Source: Pelodera strongyloides (lineage: Eukaryota > Nematoda > Chromadorea > Rhabditida > Rhabditidae). From it: 64,000 bases of DNA. The notes under the pieces are model-generated. The model was given only the letters and a program-made list of their open reading frames with translations, did no database searches and was not told the DNA's origin. Positions 9,702 through 22,700 of this stretch are shown here, in pieces. The number at the start of each line of letters is the position of its first letter. Positions within the stretch are counted from its first letter, which is position 1. The DNA lies in assembly GCA_036852015.1 (NCBI GenBank), contig JAANDG010000644.1:1-64000 (forward strand). Direction: 5' to 3'. Both the position numbers and the translations under genes were made by a program.

Positions 9702-12021
9702 ACTTGCACCTGTTTCACACGCAAATTCGATGCCCATTCGCGCGATCCCAAGAAAATTGCAATATTTTCTTCCATGCCATCGTATTAAGCATCGTCAAAA
9801 ACCCATTGTCCCAAAAAATCAAATGTATTGGCCAATTCTGACTTCTGTTATAACCAGGTGAATATGCATAAGTTGGTACCCCCAGGGATTCATGACGGCT
9901 TGCTCCCTATGTGCCAAATAGGCCACGCCTATATCCGAAATAGGCAGAAACCATAATAGGTCACAATTGCACAATAGCAACCATTTTTGGAGCAAAGGGG
10001 GGATTTTTTTTATTGTAGTCATACCAATTCACACCAATTTTGCGAAAGGTTCGGGCCCACGTAAAAAATTCTCCCGGTTTTTGCACGAAAAAAAATCATG
10101 ATTATAGGATATCAATTTCTGGCACGTATTTCTGGCAAAATATTTCAAATGAGCACCATTCAGACTTGTACGATTTTTCCTCGTTTAGCCCGGCCGATGT
10201 GCGCTACAAGCCGAGTTCTAATAAGTATTTAGGCGCTGAGTATTTAGATACCAACAGTGCTCGTGTCTTGCAAACATTTTTTTCATATGAAATAAATGTA
10301 TTGCAGTCTAAACGCACCCGTACAAAAGTATTCAAAATGAAAATTTGTATACACACAATACTGTGAGCCGCTCCGCTGCGGCGGTCGGACCCACTTTTTT
10401 ATGCAGCGAGTGCGCAGTGTGCATCTTTATACTGCGCACTACGATGTCAACAGCAAAAAATCTACTATAGAAGCGCTTAGTTAAATCGCACAATTTTTAG
10501 TTAGTATATTATCACACGAAAGAGAGTATTTAAATGCAGTCTCCTTTGCAATCGTTTGGATTGATTGAATATATGCGGACGTTGTTTACGCAAATCTTGC
10601 AGTTCCTTTTGTACCGCGCTCAACAAAGGGGGTGTCCCAGTATTGATCGACTGGACCATCCCGTGGGATCCCTCTTTCACAGGGCATTGTTTTTTTACAT
10701 TGTTTTTCACTCGATCCGTTCTCGATACTTTATATATTACGTTTTGGTAAAATCACTGGATTACTCTTTTTACTTACTCGTACAAGCATCATTGCCCATT
10801 GAACTCTATTTTTCTGTTATGCGGTCGGGATGCGTCGCGCCCGATGTTCAAACCCCGTTGCTTTCTGTTGGGCGCGGCGCATTGCCAGAACATAACAGTC
10901 GGTTTTTGAAACGCGTGTTGTACATGGTATTCCCATGTAGTATATGCAAAGAACTACGCGATACTGCGCGAGTTTTTATTATACTTAGAGTGTGTATTTG
11001 TTTAAAATACGTTTTAAACCCTTCGCCTTCGTTATGCGTTTCAAATCCGGCCGTTATATTGCTTTAGCTTTTGCAAACGTTATTTATTTCCAAACATCAG
11101 AAGTTTGCTACGTCCATTGCACTAAATACTATTTTTTACTCTTATTTATTGTATCTTGCTGTAAAACTGTACTATTATTACGCGGATCTTTACACTTAGA
11201 ATTTTGAATAATATTTGCAGAATCTTCCTTAGAAATTCCCTTCCTTATTGTTAGGCATTATTGCGTCTCCCATTTTCAGCTATTTTTATTCAAGTTATTC
11301 AGAGCGACTTTTATTTAAACATTGAGTATGGGTACTACATTATACAAAAGTTTGACAAAGATATTGATTGAATTCAGAGAACAAGTCTAGTTCAGCTGAA
11401 TGCTTTTGCTTACAATCATTACGTTTCAAATACAAATAGGTATCATTAGCAGACTGCTAAATATTCTATATCAGCGCTTATTTGCACTCACTATCCTTCT
11501 TATCCACTGACTGCAGTAAATATAATTTTGGAGTATATTGAGTTATTCTTGGAATATGCGTATTATTCCTTGTTTATTTCTATAGTTGCCCACTCTTTTT
11601 TTACCTTTCCTAAGATTTCGCCTATATTTCCTTAGCAACCTTTTTCTTACTCTGAAATAGCGGAGATTATTATTATTAAAATATTACTCGAATTTCAATT
11701 TGCCTATTTTCGCTAAATAGCCGAAAAGGGAGAGTAGACTATGTTTCTCGGAAATACCGTATACCAACACGTTTATTGGCCGTCGGCCTGACGACCAGGC
11801 ATTTCCCCTGAAAAATTACTGTACATGTGTGCATTTCTATATCGGACCGGTAAAAACAAAACTTTAGCTGTGAAATTCCATAATACGTGTATTTATATAA
11901 TATTCATGAAGATGCTTGCTTGAAAGAGTATCTTTTCTATTAAATTGTGAAAAGACGCATACGCTAATAATAACGTGCAGTATACACCTCGGTATTTATT
12001 TCATTTTCATTTCTTTTTTTC
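9702..12021. other. Gene-free stretch, no recognised feature
   Basis: AT-rich sequence after the array. There is an open frame at 10534-11067 (177 codons, +) and an overlapping one at 10501-10710 (-). Neither has a recognisable domain, splice structure or conserved motif, so I do not call a gene. Confidence 0.5.
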
Positions 12022-12205
12022 TTAAAGCGAAATACTGACCAGTTTTTGAAACACATCGAGCAAACCAGGATTCTTATGCAGCTTATGCTGCATAAGAATA
12101 AAAAGTCGAGTTAAAAGAATAAAAAGTCGAGCTAAATTCGAGCAAATTAGCATAAATACGTAAGAATTTAGCGCGTTTCAAAAACCGGCCGGTGGTTCGC
12201 TTTAA
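12022..12205. mobile_element. TTAA-flanked palindromic MITE, family 1
   Basis: Begins TTAAAGCGAAATACTGACC and ends with the inverse, GGTTCGCTTTAA. The inner arms read TTTTTGAAACACATCGA and GCGCGTTTCAAAAACC. It resembles the PALTTAA-type elements known from Caenorhabditis: palindromic, TTAA target, no coding capacity. Confidence 0.8.
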
Positions 12206-13372
12206 AACTATCATTTTATATGCCTTACAAGATTCTTTTGTTTTTACCACTAAACATCGTGTTTATATGCAAATAAACAATATACCGTAATGGTTGTTTA
12301 GAGAATAATGCAGTATTTCACTTTCATAGGTTGTGCTATGTCCAGAGTCCGAAACAAACCGACGAATTACTTTCTTTTTTTCTTGTCCGCCGTACAATCA
12401 CGCGCTATTGTAATAGGTGTCACCTATGTCTAGACGTTGAGGATATTATAAATTTTAGAAAAGTGCGTTTCGTATTCGTATATCGCTTACCATGTTGTAC
12501 TTCAGGGGCTGATACTAGTTTGTATGATGAAAAAATTAACGTATACAGTTTCAGTTCGGGTTTGAGAATATGATAATTGTCGATTATATCATAGTCCTAA
12601 ATCACCAAAGAGAAAGGCCTTTGGTGAATTTGTAACATCAATGGGGTGGTCATATTTTGTAAACCAAGCAACACGCAAACATCGTACAATTGGTTATATT
12701 TTCGCTACAACGTAAAACTCCGCGCAATCGCCTCCCACAAAAAAATGGTGCGCCACAGGGGCACGGCGCACCACCACTAGGGTGCGCGGCGTGGGCGCCA
12801 GGGTTGCGCCGCACCCGTAGCGCATGTGCGGCGCCAACGTTTTGGGGTGCTTCCGGCAAAAAATTGATGCACGCGGAACACTTTTTTCAATTACTTTTTT
12901 TTTTGCCGTTTTGGTGTTTTTGCCGTTTTACAGAAAACACGGAAAGAACGCTGAGAGAAAGCATACTGTATTTTGTTTGTGAAACATTGGCGCGCTGGCG
13001 GATTGCCAATAAGCGCAACGGTATACGGTATGTTCAAAAATGACATTTAATGTTTTGTGCATATTTTTGTAAAAGAACGGTGTCAATAAGCGTGACAAGA
13101 GTGGGACTCTTCAAAAATGGGCACAATAATCACGGAAAGTAATACAAATCATAATACATCTTGAAATCACCGAACAGAAAATAACATGAGCTTGATTGTA
13201 TTATTGCAAAAAAATGCGAAAGTGCCCCACATGTTTAATTGTCTGTGCCCTCTTTATTTTTCACACTATTTCCTTTTTCGCTCCAAGACTTTTTCAGGTT
13301 TTGCCTGATGCGCACTTTTCGCGATCTTACTGTATGTCCGCAAAATTTTGCTAACTTGCTATGATCTTGGTT
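12206..13372. other. Gene-free stretch
   Basis: A GC-rich patch at 12740-12850 with repeated GGCGC and GCGCC words gives a spurious alanine/proline-rich frame. Nothing else recognised. Confidence 0.4.
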
Positions 13373-13492
13373 TCCGAGCTTTTTCCAAGAAGTTTCCAAT
13401 TTTCGGCCGAGGAAAAACCAGGTAGAATTTTACTAACTTCCAACTAGATTTTTAGTCGGCCGAAAATTGGAAACTTCTTGGAAAAAGCTCGG
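13373..13492. repeat. Fold-back repeat with 37-bp arms
   Basis: The arm at 13374-13410 (CCGAGCTTTTTCCAAGAAG...) is repeated inverted at 13456-13492, with a 45-bp loop. The same arm sequence recurs at 17917-18053. Confidence 0.8.
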
Positions 13493-14849
13493 AAAACGCT
13501 CTCGCCGAGGAGGGCGCAGACAACGATACACCTCACACCGGCCGCCGCACCGCGACCAAAAACCGCCGCCATATAAAAAAATAATACTAAACAACATGGG
13601 AAAAATATATAATGTTTATTTTAAAGTGACAACAGCAATGCAAAATCTTAGTATGTTTCGAAAATAGAAAAATGATATCTTATTCTAGAGACTAAAAATA
13701 CATTATTTTACTAGTGTAAAACCTATACAATAATATTAAAAGGTGGTATATTATTATATTAAAGTGGTAAAAAAGAGCAAACTAATACACCACATACATA
13801 CAGTCTTAATGACATTAGTATAAACATATTATACTAACACTTATTCATGTAAAAACTGTATATAAACTATAATGAATACGACATATATTATAAATAGAGT
13901 AAAATATACCTATGTAAAAATACAGAAAGACTTAAAAAATCAAAAAGGCACATGATATAAAGACAATATCGCGTAACTTTTTTTAAACAAATTAGCGGCT
14001 AGCAACAGCCCAATAAACAGAGTAAACATTATCAAGCCTCAAAGTATATAAACTATATATAAACTAACACCAAGAATAAACAAACAATACTATACAAAGA
14101 AACTAACTAAATGTAAAAAATAAGATATGATAGTTCTTGTTGAACCTTTACATTTTAAATCGAAAATCGACAGAATTAATATTAGTATTAAGTATTAGGG
14201 AAACGGAGAAAGCAATTAAAAAACTGGGACTTCTCTAATTAGTAGCTATGGAGAATTTAGCAAACACCCACTAGTACGAAAAACCTCCGCGAATCTTAGA
14301 TTCACCACTGGCCATCTGTCGACAACTGGATCCATCATACAGCGACTTTCCTTTCATTCAGGCCGTCCTAACTTGTACCGAGTAGCTCCTGAAACCAGTA
14401 ATCTTTTATGTTCGTCACAGGCACCAAAAATGTAGATAATACGATGTCTACAGCGATGTAACGGCCGGTTTTGAAACATACCGGATACCGGCCAACTATG
14501 TTCCCACATTGCAAATCAATACATTAACTTTTAAGCTAAAGATAAAGAGCACGAATTATCGCGCAAACCGGCTACTATATACTATACTGCTGCAAAACGC
14601 AAAACTTTGTAAAACTTCCCCTAATTACCAATGCATGTGAGCGTGACATACACATTACTGATACAATACGAGAAATACATTAAAACAACTATTAAATGGT
14701 ACCTTGCATAACGGCGCGGGGAGAAGCAACATGACTTCATTTTCTATTAGTTTCAGCCGCCTGTAGAACGAGGTAAATTATGGTAGGGTAGATATTGACT
14801 AAAAAAAACCAGTTAGTCGTTTTCGATATAGAAAAAGCCTAATAGACGA
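13493..14849. other. AT-rich gene-free stretch
   Basis: No open frame with a recognisable motif and no clear repeat. Around 14460-14510 there are degenerate pieces of family 1 MITE ends (CGGCCGGTTTTGAAACA). Confidence 0.4.
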
Positions 14850-15489
14850 TTTATGAGCACTTTCTTCCCCGTGGAAAGTTCCCCGTGGCCGTTCGTAAGC
14901 ACTTTCTATAGAATAAATATACGTATCGTAATCCGGCACCTTCCAAAAAAAAATCAAATAATGCATGCAAATTAACAAGAAAATTAGAATATCTTTTCTT
15001 TTATAAAAAGAGACAACACTTTCCGTGTATAATACTTATAACATCATCTGCCGATCTGCCTGAAACGTAGTACCTATCTTATTATATAAAGCTGGGAGCT
15101 TTGTTTGTTTGTTTGTTTGTTTGATTGATTGTGTGTTTGGATGATGTGCGTTACGCTCAGGTTGTAGGATTGGTTCAGTAGTTCACGTTCCCGTGCACTG
15201 AGCCATCTCACTTCCCGAGCGCCCCTCTCACAAACGTCCAAAAAAGGCTGCATATGTGGAATATGTGTGGTGTATCGTTCGGGCGTTTCTGCGGCACAAA
15301 GGGTTCAAAGAAAACTCACGGCAACAAAACTCAAAGAACGACCAATTTTGAAAACTTGAAATCACGCTTTTTCGTCTAATGCTTTATTTACTCTTATTTT
15401 ACAAAACTTTTCCATATTGCCTTCAACGTGAGATTATCCTCACCTTGAGCAACCTACGAGAATCCAGCCCTGAGCTACGCACTCGCAGA

Positions 15490-15800
15490 CTGCATATACT
15501 CACTGCATATACTCACCAACGCCATTGCGGATGGCTCACACGAATGCCACACAAAATGTTGCATTATACTCCAAGGAAGCGGAGTATCGGCCGAGCGATA
15601 ATGTTCAAAGAACATCCACTTGCTGTGCAACGCCTTTGTGGAGCGCTCACATGAGCACCACACAAAAGTTTGCATGTACACCAAGGGCGCGGAGTACATG
15701 CCGAGCGATAGAGTTCAAAGAACACCCACTGCAGGGCACCTCCACTGCGGAACGCCCAGTGAACGCTACAAAGGCTGCCATATACAGAATGCTTGCGGGG
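15490..15800. repeat. Degenerate ~120-bp tandem repeats
   Basis: Successive copies share ACGCC..TTGCGGA, GCTCACAYGARTGCCACAC, CACAAAA.TTGCAT, CGGAGTA..GCCGAGCGAT and GTTCAAAGAACA. The frames that cross them are repeat artefacts. Confidence 0.7.
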
Positions 15801-15944
15801 TATCGTTCGAGCGATTGTGCGGCAAGTAGGCCGAGATCCCTGTTCCATGCAATTCAAGAAGCATATTCGCAATTATAATAATTCCCTGTCAATGGCATCG
15901 ATGTGTGCTCAACTTGATGTTCCCCGTGGCGCCGGTCCTTATTT

Positions 15945-16385
15945 AGGAGGAATATAGTCAACAGAAACTAAGTTATATCCCCGTGTTTGATATTGGTATG
16001 GGTTTCAAAAAGAAAAAGAAAGACTGGAGACTCTTTGGATACATTGCGGCGAAACATTGCGACGTATCATCCAGGCACATTCCTTTTTTTAGGATTTGAA
16101 ATTTTTTCGATATTGTAGAGGTAGAGTCCAGCAAGTTGCAGACAATTTAGGAGGAATATAGTCAACAGAAACTAAGTTCTAACCCGTGTTCAATATTGGT
16201 ATGGGTTTCAAAAAGAAAAAGAAAGACTGGAGACTCTTTGGATACATTGCGGCGAAACATTGCGGCGTATCAGCCACGCGATATTAAGCTGCTTTTAGGC
16301 TTTGGCAATTTTTTCGATGTCCTAGAGTAGAGCAAGTTGCAGACAATTTAGGAGAAATATAGTCAACAGAAACTAAGTTCTTTCC
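15945..16385. repeat. Two and a half ~190-bp tandem repeats
   Basis: TTTAGGAGGAATATAGTCAA begins copies near 15942 and 16146, and a third begins TTTAGGAGAAATATAG near 16347. Each is followed by CAGAAACTAAGTT. The first two also share GGTATGGGTTTCAAAAAG and GACTGGAGACTCTTTGG. Confidence 0.85.
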
Positions 16386-16573
16386 CCAGGAAACTATTCT
16401 TGCGAGAAAGAGTTGCCTCTACTTATAGATATAGCCCAGTGAAACATAGCGACCATCAGCGAATATTGGAAAGACGCCTCAGGCGGCGGTAGCCGACTGG
16501 TATTTCCTATAGAACGTAAAAGTACTCATGAACGGCCACGGGGCACTTTCCAAGGGGAAGAAAGTGCTTATAA

Positions 16574-16746
16574 ATCCTCTACAACCTATTTCTAAGTCTA
16601 CCCAATTCTAATAACAAAGTTCAGACGACATGTATAAGCGGCGATGGCAAAAAGGAGTAAAAAAAGGAAAAATTGGCAAATGCAAACATAAACCGACAAA
16701 CCTTGAAGTTGTGGATAAAGCTGTGGGTAGGTTCCTTCCACAAAAA
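16574..16746. other. Probable 3' flank of gene A
   Basis: Between the right inverted repeat and the proposed stop. An alternative frame here (ATG at 16775) would encode a CDFCG-type zinc-finger-like start, but nothing supports it further. Confidence 0.3.
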
Positions 16747-19700
16747 TCACAATACATCCGTCCCGTCCCCAACATGGTGTGTTAAGTTGGCAAAGATTAA
16801 GCATGCAAGCATGCTGTTGCTGAAATAATTTTAATTCCACAATAAATGGTTGGACAAAACCTACGCTACGGATAGAGGCGGGAAATGTGTGGGGATTTCA
16901 CCCTTACACTATCATTGGGAAATGACAAAAAGGATGATACATTTCCAACGTAAAAATATTTACCTCGTCAGGTATTTCTTATCCACTTTCAGTTGGAAGT
17001 CGGAGAGTTGGCCAACCTAAAATAAGGAACAATAAAAAGAATTGTAAAAATTGTGAATGCTTACAATTGTTAGAGGCACACAATATTTTTGAAACATATG
17101 CTGGGCAAATGTATGTATCGCCACGTATTATTTTTAGCATTCTGTGTCGGAAAGCTCAATTTGGGCATAGGAACTAGCACTAGCACATATAATATAAGTG
17201 CAAACGTTACAAGCCACGTAAAATAAAGGCAAAAACTTCGTTTAATTCATCATACCTTATCAACATAATGAGCAATAGTCTTCAATAACTATCACAATTA
17301 CTGCTCATGCGATAGCATCACTTTGGAAGTAGCGAAGTACGTCCCACATATGGAACAACTCACTAAAATAAGCAATAATGTTTTCTTTGTCAATATGACC
17401 TATTACAAACACAGTCGTGGATAAACGATAAGGTGAACTGCGGACCTGGAAACGATGGCCAACTCTTCTACCACATTCGGATTATTTGAGCACTTTATTC
17501 ATTCTTCGGACAGTGCCATCATTCGGTCGGAACGGAATCGTCCAGACACTGAACAGAATGAAGTAAAACAGCAACAAAGTGTAGTCAATGAGAATAGAAT
17601 AAATATAATGGAAGGGTACAAATTTTAATAACATTATGGCGAGCGATGTCAAATCAATAAATTATTCAGTGTAAATAGAAGTGCCGTGGAAGCGGTAGTT
17701 CTGTAACTAAAACGAACACACTCCTTTATACTTATACATAAAACACAAATAAAACAAACAATGAGGTGCACAACAAAATCACTTTAAAAAAATTTCATAA
17801 AAAATTTTCGTACGAACGCAGAGTGATGCCTCATGGAATACGACGCAAAGTCCTGCATCGTAATTTGTAGCATTGCGTACATTGCAAACCGCGCCCCCTT
17901 TTTCCCCGACCTTTTCCCGAGAATTTTCCGATTATTCTCCAAGAAACTCGGGATTTCCGAGGTTTTTCCAAGAATCTTCTTGGAGAATAGTCGGAAACTT
18001 CTTGGAAAAAGCTCGGAAACGCAAAGTTTCTTGGAAAAAGCTCGGGATTCATTAACGGAGTGGATGGCAGTTTCGCATGCGAATTCGCGCGAAATCGTAA
18101 CATAAATACTCTAAAATAATAGGAAAATGCACCTGGAATATCTTTCTTCTAACTCGTCTTGTCTAAAAAATTTTATTGAAACAAATAAGAGTATTTCACA
18201 TTTAATGTCAATGGTTATTTTTTCGATCGTTCGCCTTTTCAATTAATTCTTCAATAAATTAATCCTATTTCTCGTTATTCTTCTTTCTTCTCCTCGTTCT
18301 GAAAATTTGTGTACAATTTATGATTTCGAAAACATGGCTTGACATTTGAATCCGATCTTATACAGTCTAGTTGTGTAAGAATTAATTAACACTAAAATCA
18401 TAGCTAATAAGACATACTATGCTTTATGGTTCGATTATGTATATCGATTATGATCAGTATGTCAGGCCATTGAGTCCTCTATATCTATATCTATTCTTGG
18501 TAGTATTTGGACCCTCTTAGTGAATATACTTCCTCGAGCCATAGCAAGTGCGAGAGTATATTAATATGAAATACGAGGCGAGTGGTGAGGGCGATCGACT
18601 GGCTCAAAAAATGGGGCACCGCGAGAGTCGTTAGAAACCTCAGCGATGTGCGCGGCGAGAAATTGGCACACCTTTCCTTGCCGCGAGGCATGAAATTTAA
18701 TTCTTATTTGATGGGACTACCAACAATTTAAAAATCTCACTTCATCTTCATCGGCTCCAGTTTTCTGTTCCTTGGCCACTGTCGGTGTGACCAGGTCCTT
18801 ATTCCTGGCCACAGTTTGTGGTTGTATTTGTGTGACCGCGGTAATTTGGGTCGCCGGTGCCTAAGAAAAGTTTGTGATAGTTTATTTATCTTGTTTTATT
18901 TTTTTCAATATGCGCTCAGTATTAAAAAAACAATGACATGATCTTGAGAAAAATATATTTAGGGCTGGCCCCTGTAGTGCCGGGGCCCGCTAACAATTCT
19001 TATTCCACACTTGTACATCAATTTTACTACTGTTACATAGTTAGTAAAAATAGGGAATACGAACTTCCCACATATTGAAGTGTGCTATTGCTAATTGTAA
19101 GGGGTAAGGATTTGTACTACAATGTTAAAGAACGAATGTCAATTTCAAAATTCAAAACGATTATAGAGTATTTAACTGCTGTTTCGGAAACGCGAAACAC
19201 CTCAAAAAATCATTCAGGGCGGCTTTCACTTTCCATATAGAAACCCATTGAGAAACTCGTTACAAAAATTGAATATCAGGGACAAATTTGAATTAGTGTA
19301 CACGTATTAGCTGTTAGTATCATACTTGCATGCGAAGACTGTACTAATTCAAATTTGTCCCTGATCATCAATTTTTGTAGCGAGTGTCAAATTGTGCTTA
19401 TGAATGGAAAGTGAAAGCCGCGCTGAATATTTTTGGGCCAGATTCGCCCTGTTTCGGCCTCGCGAAACAACAGTTAAATACCCTATTACCTGATTTGGAG
19501 GTGACGGTGGCTTCGTGTGTTGTTCTTGCTGTTTTTGTGCCGCGTTTGATGGCACCACGCCAGTCATACTCATCGGATTACCGTATGAAGTAGGAGCCTC
19601 CTAAAGTACATCAATCATAATCATCTGTGTTCTTCATTTGCAGTTTAGCGGAAATCATAATCTCATGTTTCCTCCCAAACTAGCGGAAAACGCGGGATTC

Positions 19701-22700
19701 TGTCCTTATTGCGTGCGCTAATCAGGGGCCTTGCCGCTAACACAAGGCCTTGTCTAATGTTTAATTGCGGGACATAATTGGCTAATCTGTCAGGAAACAT
19801 GCGACTTTTCTTATTGCGTGGGATTTGGTGCTAGCCTGCCAGGAAACGCGGGATTTATTTTTATTTCGCGGGAAACGTGCAGTAGAAAAACACAGATATT
19901 CATCGAAAGAATTAGAGGCATTTCCTGCGATATCCAAATATTAAAAAAAAGATACCGTAGACACTTCGCCAACAGATTCGCGTTTCTCTTTTTCCGACGC
20001 TTTGTGTTTCCTTTCTTTAGAGGTCACATTTCCCTTATCTACACGTGGAGTCGGTGGCGGAGTCTATATTTTGTGTTCATTCTGGGAGATCTGAGCACCG
20101 TGCGCACAAGGTCTGCACAACGTTGTTTAAAGCGAAATACCGACTGGTTTTTGAAACACACCGAGTACACCAGAATTCTTATGCGGCTTATGCAAATGTG
20201 CATAAATTAGAATAAAAAATCGAGCTCAATTCGAGCAAGTATAAATACGTAAGAAGTAAGAATCCAGTTGTCCACGATGCGTTTCAATAACCAGCCGGCA
20301 TTTCGTTTTAACACAACAGTGCTAAATGTTTTCTATAATATGTCATGATATGGTCCACTAGTTGATCTATCGGACATAAACGTTATTTCAACCTATAGCA
20401 TAGAAAAGCTTACCGCTGCCGGGGTAGCAATCTGCTCGGCCGGTTGTTTCTCTCCCTTCTCTGCTCTCATCATATCGATTGGTTTGGCACTCTTCACTGA
20501 TTTTACACTATTGATTTGGGAATCTTGCTTTTTATTGATCTGGAAAAAAACGCAGAGAACCAAGAGTTACGCTTCGACGTAGACTTCGGCTCTGGTAGAG
20601 TTCATGTACGAATGGGGTGGTTTTCAACTAATAAGCTAAGTTAGGTAAGGTGTACAACGCATAAAATCTACCTTTTCAGCGCTCTTGTTGGCCATGGCTG
20701 GAATTGTGGGATGTTTATGATCAATAATGTTGATGCGCTGAAAAAAAGGAGACTGTGATATCTTACTCTGGTCCTCAGGCGCGCAGCGCGGAAATGCGTA
20801 GCCGCGTCCGCGGGAAAAGTTTGCTAATTCGCATTGAAAGATCCGAGACACAGAGAAACCTCTTTTCTGCGTCTCCGCCTTTCCCATGTTAAAAAATCAT
20901 CTCTTTTCCGCGGACGCGGTTAGGCATTTGCGCGCTGCGCGCCGGAGAACGTAGTACAGAGGCACTAGATTTAGACAACGGAAAGAAAAAAGGGAAACTC
21001 TCGGTATTTTTATGCGCGCATCAACTCAAAACACACTGCATTTGAGTACCGCTATGATGAAGATATTAAAGCGAAATACTGGTCGGTTGAAACGTATCGT
21101 GGACAACTGAATACTAACGTATTTATGCTAATTTGCTCAAATTCAGCTCGATTTGTTATTCTAATTTACGTTGATTTACATATGCTGCATAAGGCATAAG
21201 AATGCTGATGTACTCGATGCGTTTCAAAAACCGGCCAGTATTTCGCTTTAATATTTGTCGTCGTGAGTTTGCTACACGACGGGTATGAATCTTGCTTGAG
21301 TCTTCTATAATTGTACCGTACCGCTTCCTTGCTCTTTGAAGTTACCGGGGCTGAATACTTCTCATCTCCGTGGCGATTTTCACGTGGATCACGTTGGAAA
21401 TAAAATTATTAATAAAAAAAATAAAAGCACGGTTACATAGCTAATTACTCAATGTAGAATGGGTTCTATTAATAAATATAAGGAAAGTATAAATGTTAAC
21501 GAGTCTGAAAAAATAAAAAGTGAATAATGCATCATGTTCTAGCATGATACCCCTTTTATCAATAAAACCGAACGTGACCATGATAACAAAACCATTTTTG
21601 AAAATTGTGCATTTTTGCCAAAATCTATAGTTCCTTGGGATACGTAAAAAAGTAAAAAAAAAAACTTCTTTTGACGAAGCGGCTCTCTTTTTCTTGCGTT
21701 CTTCATCGTTTACGGTCTTCTGATCGCGTTCTGTGGAAAGATTTTCTTTATGGTTAAAATTAAAGATAAAGTGTACCGGGTTATATCAACCGAATCCGCA
21801 GAAACGGTGCACCGGGGTCCGGTTCATTTCTGAAGCTCTTTATGGTTATAAAGCGGGAACAAGTAGGATAATTGACTTCGACCTTACAACCAAGTTGTAA
21901 TTGATCTAAGTCAATTGGGCTGTTAGCTGAATAATGAGTGAATGATAATTGTAGTTTAATATTTACACTCACCACTGTCTTTTGTACGCATTGCTCCTCC
22001 ACGACGCGGCTTTCGTTTCTAAAGGAATACAATGCCATATATGGCACTCCATTTTGTATACATCAAATAAGGGATTTTTCGTAGCTATATTCTTTGAGTT
22101 TCAAGGATTTCGGTGTTTAATTTATCGAGGAAAGGCTTACTAGGAATGATTGTCGCTAAAATTGCATGAACACATGGTAATACATAAACGTAGTGATGCA
22201 TTTAGATGCGTACGGAAATGCATTATTATTGGCTGCGCAGGATATCGACCGACCCTTCTGTGGGCCTCAGGCGCGCAACGCGGAAAAGAGCGTAGCCGCG
22301 CCGCGGGACAAGATTGCAAATTTGCTTGAAAAATTCGAGACACAGAGAAACCCTCTTTTCTGCGTCTCGGTCTTTCCCAAGTTAAAACGCCATCTCTTTT
22401 CCGCGGACGCGGTTACGCATTTCCGCGTTGCGCGCCTGAGAACGCAGTAACATGCTTGCGCACCGCTGACGCATTTGCTGGCACTGTAGCTGGTGTCTTC
22501 GCCTTCTTCTGTGACTGTTCATCTTCGTCCGAATCGTCGTCGTCCATCAGAGCTTTTTCCTTAATTACGGGGATTATGTGCGCCAATGGTGAGCCGCATG
22601 TCCGCTAGCGAATTGTGCACCTGTCGCGGCTCATACGGCTCCTAAAGTGCATGCTAAGCTAATTACACAATAACAGGATAGTTATTAGTCCCAAAAGAAA

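Larger units (their letters stand above)
14850..16573. mobile_element. 1.7 kb terminal-inverted-repeat element
   Basis: Left end 14850-14911 (TTATGAGCACTTTCTTCCCC..., CCGTGGCCGTTC) matches the inverse of 16505-16573 (GAACGGCCACGG ... GGGGAAGAAAGTGCTTATAA). Inside are a short TTTG run (15095-15123), two or three degenerate ~120-bp tandem repeats at 15490-15800 and ~190-bp repeats at 15945-16380. No transposase frame was found, so it is probably non-autonomous. Confidence 0.7.

Noticed and set aside
297..9841. Repeated open frames of about 71, 75, 93 and 101 codons in every array unit
   Set aside because: They overlap U5, U2, SL1 or 5S sequence and are preserved only because the RNA units are identical. 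No coding signal.
10534..11067. 177-codon open frame
   Set aside because: Cysteine/phenylalanine/leucine-rich composition typical of AT-rich chance frames, no motif, and an overlapping open frame on the other strand.
16702..16775. Start of a CDFCG zinc-finger protein on the minus strand
   Set aside because: Only one C-x2-C pair visible, an upstream stop in frame, and the better-supported reading places the end of gene A here.
21340..21400. Additional gene A exon ending in CCCCG|GTAACT
   Set aside because: No usable acceptor upstream and not needed to keep the frame.
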